DNA of 64,000 bases from Carya illinoinensis (GCF_018687715.1 NC_056752.1:42630501-42694500); one strand, 5' to 3'. Shown: positions 36,300 through 48,585, counted from the first letter of the stretch. A program made the numbers and translations. Notes: generated by a model not told the origin, from the sequence alone.

Positions 36300-38060
36300 C
36301 TAAATAAGCTTACTATTGAGCCGGCCTGGTTAGAGCACCACTCCCCCACCGCCCAAGAATAACAAGCCGAACTCCTCATCTCCAAGCCGTGCGTCCACTG
36401 TCCTTGCTTCCGCCGCTCAAGTTCCATCCACCTGTGCCGGTAAGCTTCTCCGACCATCTCTCCTATCTCGGTCTCTCTGTCTATCTCATTCTCTCGGTCT
36501 CGCAGGGCTCACACCCATTTTCGGGTTTCAAAATCCCTAAACCGTGCATCCCCTCCGGCCACCTTCACTGTCTCGCTGCCGCTCTTTGCTGGTCAGCTTC
36601 TCTCTCTCTACACGCCCCAACCGCTCGGCCTCATTTCCCCTCCTCTCTGAGTCGAACCCAAGCCCAGACAATCTTCCCAAAGCCTCCAACCTTCAACCGG
36701 ACCACACATGGGGACAGAAAATCCGTTGGCTGCTGGCGCGAAGCTCTGAACACCGGCGATCTTCCAGAAACCTCCCTTGTTCACGTTGGTAAGTGGCTCT
36801 CAGACTATACGTAGAATAACTGTCGTTGGAATTGAGAATTATGAATTTTGTACTGTCGTGTGAATTGTGAACTGTGCTCTGTTGTTGTGAGCTGTGAAGT
36901 TGTGAAGTTTTCTAGTTTTGTGACGGGCCATGTCAAGTGTTCATTTTGCTGTTCAAGTGTTGTGGTGTCTTGTATATTAAATGTTGTTGTTGTTATGCCA
37001 TAATGAGGTGAATTTTCCCTCATTCACATTGTTGTTCACTTGCAATGGGGTGATAGAATTTTCCACTCTTGCAGGGGCTTACAGCTTGTGAATTTGTGCT
37101 GGAAATACCCTCCTATGCACTGAATTACAGCACGTGAATGCTTGCTGCAGAATTTTCCGTGTGCATTGCCATTTCGCCTTTAATTAACTGCTGTATTTTT
37201 GGACTGCATCATAACTGATATCTGTTGCTGATTACCTTGTCATTGAACTGTAATTGTGTGTAAACTGAAATCTGTAAAATTGCTGGATCTTGTATTAAAT
37301 TTTGTAGTTGTGTGCGTTTCACGACCCCAAGCCGAGATGATGTATTGTCTTGGTGGAGCTTGTATGGTCACTTGGGAGCACATAATATTGAGACATTCCC
37401 TAGGTTGTCGTTGAACCACAATGGGCTCGAGCAAGATGGTAACACTCTCGGGTTAACGTCGTTTCCTCTGCTAGTGGAGGCTAGATGATACTTGACCACA
37501 AACACGCCGGGCGTGTAACTGGGTATTGCATGATACGAAATCACACGCACAGTTGTTAGTCATGGGGTGGCAAATGAAGCCAGAGTATGTAGATGGTCCA
37601 TATAGAGGAGACCATGGTGCACATATTAGTAAAATGAATGGTTTGACTGTATGTGGGTGTGTGCGTATCATGACCCCAAATCGAGATGAGACATTATCTC
37701 GGTGGAGCCCTCTGGTCATTTAGGAGTGCATAATACAGAGTGACATCACCTAGGTTGGTGCTAGGCGACAATGGGCTCGGGTAAGATGGTAAAGCCTTCT
37801 AGTTTGTGTCGTTGCTCCTCTGCTGGTAGTGGTTAGAGGATGTTTGGCCATGAGTGTGCCGGACGCGAAATTGAGCATTGCTTGTTAAAACGTCATGTGC
37901 ACGGTAATTACTCGTGTTATGGCAAAAGGAGCCAGTGTGTGTGTGGATGGTTCATATAGGTAAGACCATGGTGCACTTATGAATTAAATGGATATTTTGG
38001 AAAATGGGATTTTTGGGTCTGTATCAACTCGCATATAAATTTTTTATTGAATGCTTGAGT
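36300..38060. repeat. unclassified GC-richer repeat unit with tandem duplication
   Basis: 36300-36800 is C- and CT-rich, like the leader of a large retroelement, but none of its frames shows a known domain. From about 37308 a block beginning GTGTGCGT and continuing with GACCCCAA(G/T)CCGAGATGA recurs after about 350 bases (37656-37990). Both copies end in ACCATGGTGCAC. The copies are diverged. I suspect an old non-coding retroelement remnant; the class is unknown. Confidence 0.5.
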
Positions 38061-38279
38061 TTTGTATAATTATCATATTCATAAAAAAAAATTATCATTT
38101 TTCTTGCTTTAAATGTTTGCATGATTTTCTTTATCTTTTACATGTATTTTTGAGTGTTAGACTTAGTTCCACTTACTGCAATTTTGTGAAATCTCACCAT
38201 GAAATAGTATCGTACGATAATTATACAAAATCTCACCATTTTCAAAAATAATATTGAAAAACAATTTTTTAACTTTATA

Positions 38280-38401
38280 ATTTTTTTATGCACCTTTTTT
38301 TTTTCTCATTTCCCAAAATCCATTAAAATATCTTAATTCAAACCGTTTCACTACTAGTCATAGAATTATGAAATATTCCAAGTGTCCAAACAAGCCTTTA
38401 A
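38280..38401 (-). mobile_element. partial Tourist-like MITE
   Basis: Read on the minus strand it begins AAGGCTTGTTTGGACACTTG after a TTA and continues GAATATTTC...AGTGAAACGGTTTGAATTAAG, as in the copies at 14374 and 39117. Its other end is not found. Confidence 0.5.
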
Positions 38402-38830
38402 TGATTGCCCTTTTTCTTATTTTCTGTTGCGAATTAATTGTACACTTATTACTGAGCATGTGAGCACACACTTGTCGTCACATTGCACAAGGGTGTATGA
38501 ACAATGCAGCCAACATCCCGGCGTCGGGTCCTTGATGAGGTGAGGGCCAGGGGTGCCACACTATTCATCATTATTTTTTCTATCATCCTCCTAACATTCC
38601 TTGATTTGGCATTAAATAATTGGTTCACAAGTGGAATATTGCAAATAGTTTCTAATAATTAAATGTCACATCATCAGTTGATGGAAATTTGCTAATAAAA
38701 GAGATGGTGTATAACATTACTCTATCTAAAATATCAACATCGAAAGCACCAAGTGTTAGAAATTCTGAATTATATAGGGACTAAAAATACAGAGATTTTT
38801 TTAATATTTAATATCAAACATGGATGTGCA

Positions 38831-38848
38831 TTTTTTTTTTAAGTAACA
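38831..38848 (-). mobile_element. possible ultra-short LINE-tail insertion
   Basis: Ten T plus AAGTAACA lie between GGATGTGCA (38822-38830) and GGATGTACA (about 38850-38858), an imperfect 9-base direct repeat. The minus-strand reading, TGTTACTT then poly(A), resembles the LINE 3' ends at 10437 and 54561. Confidence 0.4.
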
Positions 38849-39116
38849 AGGATGTACACTTTCAGGCTACCCGATCCAAAAGCACTAGTGCCATTGATAC
38901 TACCATACGACTTGTTGGATGGATTTTGCTATATACTTTTATTAGCCTCTCTCGGTGTAGCCCTAAATTCCTCCATTGTCTATTTGAACTTAATCCTTCT
39001 GTTAGGGTTTTTCCTCGACCTCAAGCTCACATCGCAATTCTTGTTAGCATTCTCCTTTTGTCTTTGACATGCACACACACACAATTTTCTCAATCCTAAA
39101 AAATGGAGAATTTTAA

Positions 39117-39459
39117 GGGCTCGTTTGAACACTTAGAATATATCAGAATATCTCTGAATAGTAGTGAAATTGTTTAAATTAAGAATTTTTTTTTTAGATT
39201 TTGGGAAAGGAAAGAGAAAAAGTTGAATAAAAATATTATAAAATTAAAATATTGTTTGAATATAATTTTTTAATATAATTTTTGTTTTGAAATTTGAAAA
39301 AGTTGTATTGTTTTTTGTGTTTTGTTTGGGAGTTTGGAAAAGTTGTAATGATTAGATGAAAAAGTTAAAGATTTAAAATGAGAAGTTTTGCGTTTGGGTG
39401 ACGTTTGGGAAGGAAATCTTTGAGAATAACTGAGAATACTTGTGTTCCCAAATAAGGCC
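39117..39459 (+). mobile_element. Tourist-like (PIF/Harbinger) MITE, 343 bases
   Basis: Flanked by TAA at 39114-39116 and 39460-39462. The left terminus GGGCTCGTTTGAACACTTAG pairs imperfectly with the inward-read right terminus GGCCTTATTTGGGAACACAAG. It belongs to the same family as 14374-14717 and lies about 200 bases upstream of the uL14m start codon. Confidence 0.75.
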
Positions 39460-39664
39460 TAAGTTTCAAACTTTGAAATTTTCCCCCCTTTTGTTTTTTC
39501 TGGACATCCAAACAGAACAAAAATGTCGTTTTTTTATTTTATTTTTAATTTTTTAATTTTTTATAATTCTCATAAAAAAATTCTGTCGCTGTTTTTAAAT
39601 TTTTATTTTTTCGACGGGTGATCTTTCTCATTGAATATTTTGATATTGGTATAATTTGATGCAG

Positions 39665-42600
39665 ATGGCTGCAGGATTTGCTTCAACATCATCTCGTGGT
39701 ATGTGATTTTACAGTTTGGAGTGCCTTGTAGGTTTTGATTTCACAAATTAGTTTTGACTGCTATAATTCCTTTCCAAGTTTCAGCTACTAATTCCAACTT
39801 CAATTGCCTCATTAAAGTTATTTGGCCCATAAATTGCATATTTTGTTGTATTTGGGCTATGCCTATTGCTTTCAATTATAAAACTTATTCATGACTTACA
39901 TAAAAAAAAAAACTTGCTTAATATGTATCTTGTGCACCTTTTGATACTTTGGCTTGTTGTAAACGATCATTTTCATGTGGTTTAGTTGAGCTTTATTGAA
40001 GTGGTATCTTCTGTGCAATTCACTAAATTTATTTTCTTGTGCAAGTCCTTAAAATAGTGTTTGGGAAAAGGTAAGCATTGAGAACTGGTTGTTGAGGTTT
40101 TTTGTGCGGATCCAATTAGGATTAATTTGGATGTAAAATACATTTGGTTGGTAGTCTCTTTCAGGTTTGTACCATTTGATCCACGAGGTTTTTTGCTGAT
40201 CTTTAAAGTTTAGTGCATTACTGTACTTCAGCTTGGCAATTGATGTTGGATCTCAGTGTTATTAAAATTAACCTATCAAGTTGTGATGTTGGGCTCGAGT
40301 AGGACCCCAGATATTTCAGGTGTCAGTAGCGTATGAGAATGCTGAGGCTCAAATACAGGTTAATCAATATTTTTTAGTAAGTGAGGTTTACAATTCTTGC
40401 ACAAACTAGCCTGGTTTTAAGCCTTGGTACTTGCATTTTAAAATCAACAAAGTTGGCTTCTACCCATGCTCATTCTAATTCAAGCTTGGCTTGAATGGAA
40501 CTGACCAAGCTAAAACTTGGCATGGGACTAAACATGGGTTTTTAAACTGATGATGCTTAATTGAACTGGCTTTCCTTGATAGAACTATAAAACTGACAGC
40601 TTTCAAAGTTGGTAATAAAGAGGGGGGAGATATCTAAATTATTGGTTATAACCTGCAAGAAGTCATATGGAGCGAGAAGTCACCTTTGAAAGGACCTGAG
40701 AATGGTTCTTAGAGAAAGAAGAGGCAAGGAGTAAGTATCCCACCATAACCCACACCCTGCAGTAATCTAATGCGTTTGTGTGAGTTGTTCATGTTGGAGT
40801 ACATGTACATTTACTTGTTAAATCTGAATACGGAATATCGTCTACTTTATTAATAATTTTTTATTGGAGTACTCTATTTAGGAGTGATAAATTGTGTTGG
40901 TGGACTTGCTTATATTTATGCTCTGCAAGGATACCGTGGCAATTGAGGAAGCAAAGGAAAGGGATTTGTTATTTATTATGTTTTGTTTTTGATCACTAGA
41001 AGAAAGGGAAAAGGTTTTTTTGTTTTTGATGACTAGAAGAAAGGAAAAGGATTGTACTAATAAGATACAAAAATAGATCATGATATCTTAATTTCATCAG
41101 TTATTTATAATGTTTCAGTTCAATTCAAATTGTATAAAAGCTCAGTCCAACTTTATGGGAGTGAGGTAGGAATTTGCAATTAGATTTAATCACAGGGAGG
41201 TAGGTTGTACTTAAACCTTATAATCATATACCATGGGGACAAAAGAAGTTCATAGAAGGTTCCATTACATGGACTACTGCTGTGTTTGGTGGATAACAGG
41301 GGTAGCAATAACCTGGATGCTTTCTAAACACATGTCCATTTCTCTAGGATTCATGATTATTTGAGGTGCTGAAGAAATTGCTGATTTAAAAATTTTTTAG
41401 CTGGTTGCTTGAGGGCACATCTCTGTTATGTGGATAATTTATGGATTTAGGGCAACTCTATTGTTATGCTTAAAGAGCACCTGGAAACTACCACACCTTC
41501 AGACTGACTAAGGCAGTAAATGTTTGGTACATTGGAAGTTGGGATTTTTCCACGGGCACTCTTCTCTTCAAGGGATGGCATATCTGCTTGCTTACGCTCT
41601 AATCATGTTGTGAAGAACTATTGGATCGCTTGGTGTAGTGTTATGGCAGCTTCCTCAATGAAGAGCTGCTTTCTCTTCTTTCATTTTTTTTCCTTACTTT
41701 TTTCGTTCTTTCCTTTTTGGGAAGATTGATGAATTGAATGATTACTTTTTTATATAGGTAAAAGATCACTTCTTGCCTTATCTAATTTAAATTGGTTGAT
41801 TGGATGTGAAAACTCTGCCAAGTTTAGATTAGTTAAGTTCTTCACTTTTATTTACCATCCTTGTTATGCTTTGTTTGGAGAGGCCAGATTTGTTATGTGC
41901 AATCTGCATCCATTCAATAAATACAAAACATTAGTTTTTAGTTTTGTTTCTTAATTTTTAATTTTTAATTTTTAAAAATCTAGTCAACTGACAACATCTT
42001 ATTCAACATGTTGGGAAAACAAAACTATCAGTCGGTCGTTCATTGTTGGGATGCCTCAGCAACAACTTGTCGAGTGTACTTGGCACATCTCAAGGGATAG
42101 CTTGCTGCAATTTGTTATTGCAGGTCAGTGTTTTTCTCCTTTTTTTGGCCGTTATTATTATGATGATGATGATTATAGTTATTTGCCTAGATATACAGTA
42201 GTGGAAGACAAACATTTGGTTCACATGCAATATTCTTGGAGACCTTCTATTTGTTTGTGTGGTTGACAAATGAAAAGTAATGTCCTTATGATTAAGCAAA
42301 TTTCTTTGCACCCAATAGATAAAAAATAATGGCAAAAGAGGTACTTTTAATGGGCTAAATAGTGAAGCCTCTGTGCTGTTGCCAATCATAACTTTTGGGT
42401 GTCTGGATAATCTTCTCTTAGAGCTGTCAGCGGGCTAAAAATCTGGATGATTTTTATATACACCTTTAGAATCAGAACTGGAAAGGCGCATGGGAAGCCG
42501 TGGGATTCTGATTGGGGTTGAGGATAGATTTGTGATCAAACTTGTGCCAGTCTTGGTTCCATTTTAAGTCTGTCCATTGTGTTAGCTATGTACATAATGC

Positions 42601-43320
42601 GAGGTCGTATGTAGTTGTCTGATCTGCGTCGCTCCCTTTGTTACTGTCCCTCTTGGAGATTGGACATAAAATTTATTTGTTCAGAGACCAATAGGATCAT
42701 GCTATGGCTTGAAAGGAAGAATTCCTTTAACCATCTCCCCTCCTAGAAGGCCGAGAGGAGTTGTAGAAATTGCCTACATTTCTTCAGATGAACAGACGCA
42801 ACCCGGAATTCTGATACCTCAATTTGCTGCAATACACATTACCTTAATAAGGTTTTGTAAGTCCATTTTTCTAAATCAAATATTAAAGTCCAACGTTAGT
42901 ACCTGTTTTAACATTGCCTTAGCTTCTTTATTTGCAATTTTACAGCAGCAAAGGACTTTCATTCAGATGCGAACTGTTCTTAAAGTTGTGGACAACTCGG
43001 GGGCTAAAAAGGTGATGTGCATTCAAGCTTTAAAGGGGAAGAAAGGTGCAAGACTGGGAGACACAATTGTTGCATCTGTCAAGGAAGCCCATCCAAATGG
43101 AAAAGTGAAGAAAGGAAAAGTTGTATATGGTGTGGTTGTGCGTGCCGCAATGCAACGCGGCCGCTGTGATGGCAGTGAGGTCAAGTTTGATGACAATGCT
43201 GTGGTGCTTGTCGACAAGCAAGGCCAACCCATTGGGACAAGAGTATTTGGGCCCGTCCCACATGAACTGAGGAAGAAAAAGCATGTTAAGATTCTTACTT
43301 TGGCGGGGCATATTGCGTAG
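39665..43320 (+). CDS. HLP: mitochondrial 50S ribosomal protein uL14 (HUELLENLOS / HUELLENLOS PARALOG type), three exons
   Basis: A core protein of the mitochondrial large ribosomal subunit. Exons 39665-39698, 42032-42123 and 42946-43320 join with GT-AG introns to 166 residues. The N-terminal 50 or so residues ([22 protein letters not shown], then QQQRTFIQ) are Arg/Ser-rich with no acidic residue, as in a mitochondrial presequence. From residue 50 the sequence is a full uL14 domain: [53 protein letters not shown]. The GRSLL motif and QQQRTFIQM junction resemble Arabidopsis HLP as I remember it, which led me to the 92-base middle exon. HLL and HLP affect ovule and plant growth; that is family knowledge. 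Intron 1 is 2.3 kb. Confidence 0.92.
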
Positions 43321-44239
43321 AATATGCCGAGGGACAGAGCCTAGCACGGCTTAACTAGATTGAGCATATGCTTGGTTTGACTCTTGAAATTATAAAAAGA
43401 GAGAAGAATCGAAAGGAATGTCTCTTGCCCGTCGATTTTCAATCTAAACTTTCAAATAATGTAGTAGTTCCTGCCATTGATTTGCACTATTCTTGCGTAC
43501 TACATAATCAAATTATCATGTTAGGTGGTGCGTCCTATCCATTGTATCCAATCAAGTGCTGTTTGATTCACCGTAAAAAAGAAAATGTGGTTTCCAACTG
43601 ATTTGTGAATCCAAAAGAATTTGTTAAAAAAGAAAAAAAAAATCTAAAATAGTATCAAATATAGCATTGGCGCAATTAAAGTAAACATATAAAATCAAAG
43701 AGAGAGAAGAATTTGTAAGGGTGACGATTATTAGAGCATCGCATCAAAGTCTGTCAACATGACTGCTTATCTCAAGAATCCGGGGACGTTGCTTTCAAAG
43801 GAAAATATCACGCCCTCTGTGATGGCCAAAAAGTAAACTAGACACCAAAAAAGACTTCTAGGCTGGGACGCCTTGTTCTCAAGGAAACCCGTCTTGTAAA
43901 TACCGAGTTAACCAGGGCGGCTATAAGCAGCATCATGCAGTGCAAATCTTGATTATAATGGCTCATAAAAATTAAAAAAAAAAAAAGAATCATATAGAAT
44001 CTAATAGGAACCGATGCTTGCTCCCCACTCCAAGTAATGCATGGTTGGGCCCTTGGGGCAATTGACTCCAACCTTGCTTTTGTATATAACCACAATTCCT
44101 GGCAACTTGTTGCAGGTCACTCTGTAGCGGACAAAAAGACTTGACAAGTTGACATCGTTACCCACTCTCTAAGTTGGTCTCTCCTTGCTTAAAATTCATA
44201 GAACCAGCATCGCTAGATAATCTAAACGAAGCAGCAAAA
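43321..44239. other. intergenic region between uL14m and the first GNAT gene
   Basis: The first 250 bases are the likely uL14m 3' UTR. A short minus-strand frame (43838-44095) has no recognisable domain. The GNAT start codon is at 44240, and the promoter must lie in the preceding few hundred bases. Confidence 0.45.
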
Positions 44240-44803
44240 ATGGAAGGAAGTGCTTGCAATTGCAGATCAGTGGGAAAAGATGGTGGGGATGAATTCACCA
44301 ACATCACTCTGCGGCCGTTGGGTGTTTCTGACATAGACCACTTCATGGTGTGGGCTTCAGATGATAGAGTCGCACGCTTTTGCACATGGGAACCCTATAC
44401 CAGCAAAGAAGATGGCATCAGCTTTATCAAGGATACGGTTATCCCACACCCATGGTTCAGAGCAATTTGCCTTGACAACCGTCCAATTGGTGCCATTTCA
44501 GTGACTGCAAATTCAGGTAACGACAAGTGCAGGGGTGAACTTGGCTATGTTCTGGGTTCCAAGTACTGGGGCAAAGGGATTGCCACGCGGGCAGTGAAAA
44601 TGGTGGCTGATGCTATATTTGATGAGTGGCCACATTTGGAGAGACTTGAAGCTCTGGTTGATGTGGAAAATGGGGGCTCCCAGAAGGTGCTGGAGAAGGC
44701 TGGGTTCCGGCGGGAAGGGGTTCTGAGGAAGTATATTACTTTGAAGGGGAAAACGAGAGACATGGTTATGTTCAGTCTTCTTTCCACCGATCCCCGAACC
44801 TGA
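44240..44803 (+). CDS. GNAT-family N-acetyltransferase (RimJ/RimL-like), copy 1
   Basis: A single-exon gene of 187 residues predicted to transfer an acetyl group from acetyl-CoA; the substrate is unknown. I chose the ATG at 44240 because the reading frame upstream has no other ATG. The GNAT core spans about residues 20-180: ITLRPLGVSDIDHFMVWASDD at the N-terminal strand, the acetyl-CoA-binding motif A in YWGKGIATRAV, then the C-terminal VLEKAGFRREGVLRKY characteristic of Acetyltransf_3 proteins. The N-terminus has a Cys-containing MEGSACNC segment not seen in the other two copies. It is the only one of the three on the plus strand. Confidence 0.92.
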   Translation: MEGSACNCRSVGKDGGDEFTNITLRPLGVSDIDHFMVWASDDRVARFCTWEPYTSKEDGISFIKDTVIPHPWFRAICLDNRPIGAISVTANSGNDKCRGELGYVLGSKYWGKGIATRAVKMVADAIFDEWPHLERLEALVDVENGGSQKVLEKAGFRREGVLRKYITLKGKTRDMVMFSLLSTDPRT

Positions 44804-45997
44804 CCACTATCTGTACACAATCAATTGTTGATATTATTTTCTTAATATGTGTATCTTAAGAGCAACAATTAGCAGCAGACATTGCTGCTAAACATTCAGT
44901 TGGAATTCTTTATTGTCACCTACAACTTCTTTGATATTGCAAAGAGATATTCTGTTAAGAAAATGCTATTCCTAGTTCCTACCATAAAATTTCTGGCAAC
45001 GGCAGCAGACCTAATATCGTATGCATTAAATAAAACAAAAAGAAAGGTTCAGGGTCATTGAAGGCGCATAAAACACACAGGTCACATTCCTCTCATGCAT
45101 ACATGAAAGATGAAAGCCTGAAACCTACAAAACACCTGCATAATGTGAAGTGGTGAAAGACCTATTGGTCTCTGTTTGTGAAAGGCAGCTAGATTAATGT
45201 AAATGTAATCAATGGGCCCCTTCCTCATTGAATTAAACCAATATCATGATATTCTTATGATCAGAGATGAAAAAGAACGTATACCAAACACTTTATATTA
45301 AACGACAAGACCAATGGGGGGAAATGACTACGTAGTGGAAAGGTACCTAGTTTTTATTTTAGTGTCACTAATTTTGTGCTTCTGGCTTCCTTATCGCATC
45401 GCATTGCTTTTCAAATGTAGGACAAAAGGCTCGCTCGTGTTCATACTAGCAACTTTCTGCATTATTTTACCTAACCAAACTTCGTTGGAAATGGCATGAA
45501 AATGTGGCAAACGATCACTTTCAATTCTAAAATATTTATATAAGGAAACTGATAAGAATGGCATAGTTCAGATTGCTTATTTGCTCAACAGCTATTGTCA
45601 TTATGCCAAACTTTCCCCCAGTTTGTGTGTGTGTTCTGCTAAGATTGTGCCGAACTTGTAACTAAATTATGGAGGCAAAGCTCTGGAACGAAATCCAACA
45701 TCACAGTATCACACTGGGAACAGAACAAATTTCTTGCTTCGAAAATTCACAAACGTAGCAATAAATAACGCAGATTCTACTTCATTTGTCGATGTCTTTC
45801 CTACTTGGATTTCTCAAGTTCAAACAAGAATTTAAGACAATCTTAAGTAGTCAAGTCCGTTGAGCTTTTCTGTCTAAAACCCATTATAGAATCTAATAGA
45901 CCAACCTTTGTAACAAAGATCGAATAACAAAGCCAAATTCAAGAACAAAGTTTCATCAAAATGATCAAGAGAAAGGAACAAAAAAAAAAAAAACCTT
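44804..45997. other. intergenic region between convergent GNAT genes
   Basis: It contains the 3' ends of two convergent genes. The short frame at 45314-45499 has no known domain. Nothing else recognised. Confidence 0.45.
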
Positions 45998-46507
45998 CTA
46001 AGTAATAATGTTGTCGGATTTTAGACAGCAATACATAGTAACATCAATAGTCCTTCCTTTGACGATTACATATTTCCTAAGGACACCTTCCTTTTGAAAC
46101 CCAGCCTTTTCCAGAACCCTTTGCGAGGCCTTGTTATCCACATCAACAAAGCCTTCCAATCTCTCCATATCCGGAAACTCTTGAAACACAGTAGACATAA
46201 CCCTTTTCACTGCCATTGTGGTTATACCTTTGCCCCAGTACTTTGATCCAAGAGCAAAGCTGATGACACCTCTACATCTCTCATTGGCAGACCCTGGTTT
46301 GACGCATATAAATCCAATCGGAATTTCCTCCAAACATATGGCCCTGTACCATGGATGGGGTATGGCAACTTCCTGAAGATAAACAAGTGCATCTTCTCTT
46401 GAAGTGTAGTGCCTTAGCCTGCTCTTTCGAATTACTTCATCATCGCATGCCCACTCCATGAAGGCATCCACATCAGATAATTCATAGGGACGCAGTTTGA
46501 TTTCCAT
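45998..46507 (-). CDS. GNAT-family N-acetyltransferase (RimJ/RimL-like), copy 2
   Basis: Single exon, 169 residues, starting MEIKLRPYELSDVDAFM. Motif A reads YWGKGITTMAVKR, and the C-terminal signature is VLEKAGFQKEGVLRKY. It lacks the 15-20 residue N-terminal extension of copy 1. Residue changes are concentrated in the first third (for example CDDEVIRKSRLRHYTS) where these enzymes shape the acceptor site, so substrate preference may differ; that is inference. A U2 snRNA gene lies 0.74 kb upstream on the same strand. Confidence 0.92.
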   Translation of the reverse strand: MEIKLRPYELSDVDAFMEWACDDEVIRKSRLRHYTSREDALVYLQEVAIPHPWYRAICLEEIPIGFICVKPGSANERCRGVISFALGSKYWGKGITTMAVKRVMSTVFQEFPDMERLEGFVDVDNKASQRVLEKAGFQKEGVLRKYVIVKGRTIDVTMYCCLKSDNIIT

Positions 46508-47242
46508 CAAACTCTATAAAATAAAGTTTGAATGTTAATATCTTTCACAATGATCGGCAATTGCATTCAATCGTAGGGTCTATGCAAGTGAAAGATTAAT
46601 CTCGTAACATAATGTCAGTTGTTTCATTCCTTTTTTCTATAATCTGAATTGCAAGTTATACCTACTTTGTGTTTGCTGCACAATATGGAATTTACTTTCA
46701 CAGGGCTGTAAAGGATACAGATGCACCCATATGGGAACTACTAAATGATATTAAATCTTTAAATTACAAACAGGATACTAAGGAATCCCCTGCATGTTCA
46801 GTGTGAGTGCTACACATCTGGTCGTAAACTAGATTCTAAGTATAATTATATTTCAGTTACTTTGGAAGAATCAACAGTGTATGAACAGAAAGATAATAAA
46901 CAGTGTGGAAATCAGCTTTACCTGGATTCTAAAAGCCTTGTTCTTTTCAGGGTAGGGCATTCACCATTGTCACAGGGTGGTCAATTCAAAGCATAAAAGG
47001 GTAAAAACACTGGTACCCAAATCTGAATCTAACCCTGCTTAACCTCATTATCTTATTTACCGGTCAAACTTTGACCCTCTTGTTTGTCTTCCACGTTTCA
47101 AAACAAACTGCCATTCAAACACACGTTTAACTACCAACCTAACTTCCTCTTGTCAAGAGAAGCTGACCTTTCGAAAGCACAAGGATCAAGGCCGAATGCT
47201 CGAACCAGTAGAGTAGAAAAAATATTTGAGCTTGATTTTGGT
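46508..47242. promoter_or_regulatory. spacer between U2 snRNA gene 1 and GNAT copy 2
   Basis: It must hold the promoter and 5' UTR of GNAT copy 2. No TATA box is obvious. The open frame 47084-47302 runs into the U2 gene and is not a protein gene. Confidence 0.35.
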
Positions 47243-47436
47243 GGGGTGCGCCAGGCCCGTGCTGTAGTGCAACGCATGGGCGACGCTCGAGAGCCCAAGT
47301 AGCAAGCTACTGTTGTGGACTCTCCCCCTCAAAATATAAATTTAATATCGCGTGAGCCGATGGCTCACATATCAGATATTAAACTGATAAGAACAGATAC
47401 TACACTTGATCTTAGCCAAAAGGCCGAGAAAGGTAT
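47243..47436 (-). ncRNA. U2: U2 spliceosomal snRNA, copy 1
   Basis: The minus strand from 47436 begins ATACCTTTCTCGGCCTTTTG, the conserved U2 5' end. It continues through GTAGTA (branch-site recognition, RNA positions 34-39), the stem IIa/IIc segment, stem IIb (GTGAGCC-ATC-GGCTCAC, perfect), an Sm site (ATTTTG) and the 3' hairpins, ending at GGCGCACCCC. Length is about 194 bases, as in plant U2. All diagnostic segments agree with the plant consensus as I know it. U2 pairs with the intron branch site in the spliceosome. Confidence 0.96.
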
Positions 47437-47460
47437 GAACTTTCTCATCCCCATTTGATC

Positions 47461-47516
47461 CTTTTTATATGACACCACTCGTCTTGGCCCTCTTGTTGCT
47501 TTCCCTATGTGGGACT
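47461..47516 (-). promoter_or_regulatory. U2 copy 1 promoter: TATA box and upstream sequence element
   Basis: On the minus strand TATAAAAAG lies at 47469-47461, about 25-33 bases before the RNA start. AGTCCCACATAG lies at 47516-47505, about 70-80 bases before it. The plant snRNA upstream sequence element is RTCCCACATCG; one base differs. This roughly four-helical-turn spacing is what specifies Pol II transcription of plant snRNA genes. Confidence 0.9.
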
Positions 47517-48150
47517 AGACTCTTTTGTTGGCATTTGCATTCGAATTTGCCCCAACTTCACAATCTGTCAGATGCCAACAAACTTTCACGTATTAAAGTG
47601 ATCCGATAATAATTTTAGGAGTCCAAAGACTTCTGCTTTAATTAAGAATGTCATATGTGGAGCAACGAAAATCCATTAGATGCTATTAAACTTTTGTATT
47701 TGATCTGGAAATAATATTAAGAATCCCAATACTTTCTGCTTTAAAGGATTTCATAGATGGAATAGCTTCTGGGAAGAATATTTCGTTGTCTAGACTTGAT
47801 CAATACATGTTTGGGTGACAATTAATCTAATTTGAATCGCAGATTTTACAGGTCAATCAGACAATCATGCATATTGAACAACCATAGCATCCTTTTAGAG
47901 TTCCCTTATTTTCCACCTCAACCAAAGTCTCAAATCCTCATCCCCATACACCCTCCGCGTCGGATTCTAGTCTGATTGAAATGAAGACGATCGAATGGTC
48001 ATCCAAACATATAGACTGAGGCCATGGGTGGGGGTATGGCAACCTTTTCAAGATATGTCGATGCTTCTTGGTAGCATTGAGAATCTGGTCCAATGATCAG
48101 TGTTACAGTCATCCACATCACCAACAAACAACTCAAAAGTCATCCACTGC
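47517..48150. other. intergenic region
   Basis: No gene or complete repeat recognised. It contains sequence upstream of the U2 promoter and joins the copia remnant. Confidence 0.4.
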
Positions 48151-48585
48151 ACAAAGATCTTTTTCAAAATAGTGACAAGTTTTTTAAATTCAAAGTTCAA
48201 GGTTGTTTATCTTATCTCATTTATTCAGTTCAAATTCAATTATGTAATTCTTTCAGGATACCAAACTTTGTACAAATCCATTTCTATAAATACAAGCTGG
48301 TACCTTTGTTCAAGGTAAGGCAGACAATTTTATTAAACACCTAAATCTCCAGATGGTATCACGAGCCACAGTGACCACCGTTGTAAATCCTCATGGCCAT
48401 CTCCCAACTCTACCTCTGCTCTCATTCCCTCCCCACCAACATCCCTTATTCCTCATCCCTTCATTTCCATTTAGCTCACCTGTGATGGCTTTCTGCTCTG
48501 GCGTGCCCAAGGTTGTTCCTTACCTGAAAGTCACTCATTTATTCGGTTATGTTGACGGTTCCGTTCCAGCAACACCTTAACGTAT
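48150..48585 (+). mobile_element. truncated copia-type LTR retrotransposon 5' end
   Basis: A TATA-like CTATAAATA (48284-48292) and downstream leader resemble the end of an LTR finishing near 48351. TGGTATCACGAGCCA at 48355-48369 resembles the tRNA-iMet primer site with one inserted base. The following reading frame (48353-48580) is proline-rich and then reads VVPYLKVTHLFGYVDGSVPATP, the pattern of a copia gag N-terminus (UBN2 type). It stops abruptly, and the remaining gag-pol and second LTR are missing. Confidence 0.55.

Noticed and set aside
42709..42945. In-frame N-terminal extension of uL14m upstream of its third exon
   Set aside because: It has a non-ATG start, reads through an intron acceptor (TTTACAG at 42939-42945), and does not resemble uL14 presequences.
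47084..47302. Small protein gene overlapping U2 copy 1
   Set aside because: The second half is antisense U2 snRNA; no protein domain.
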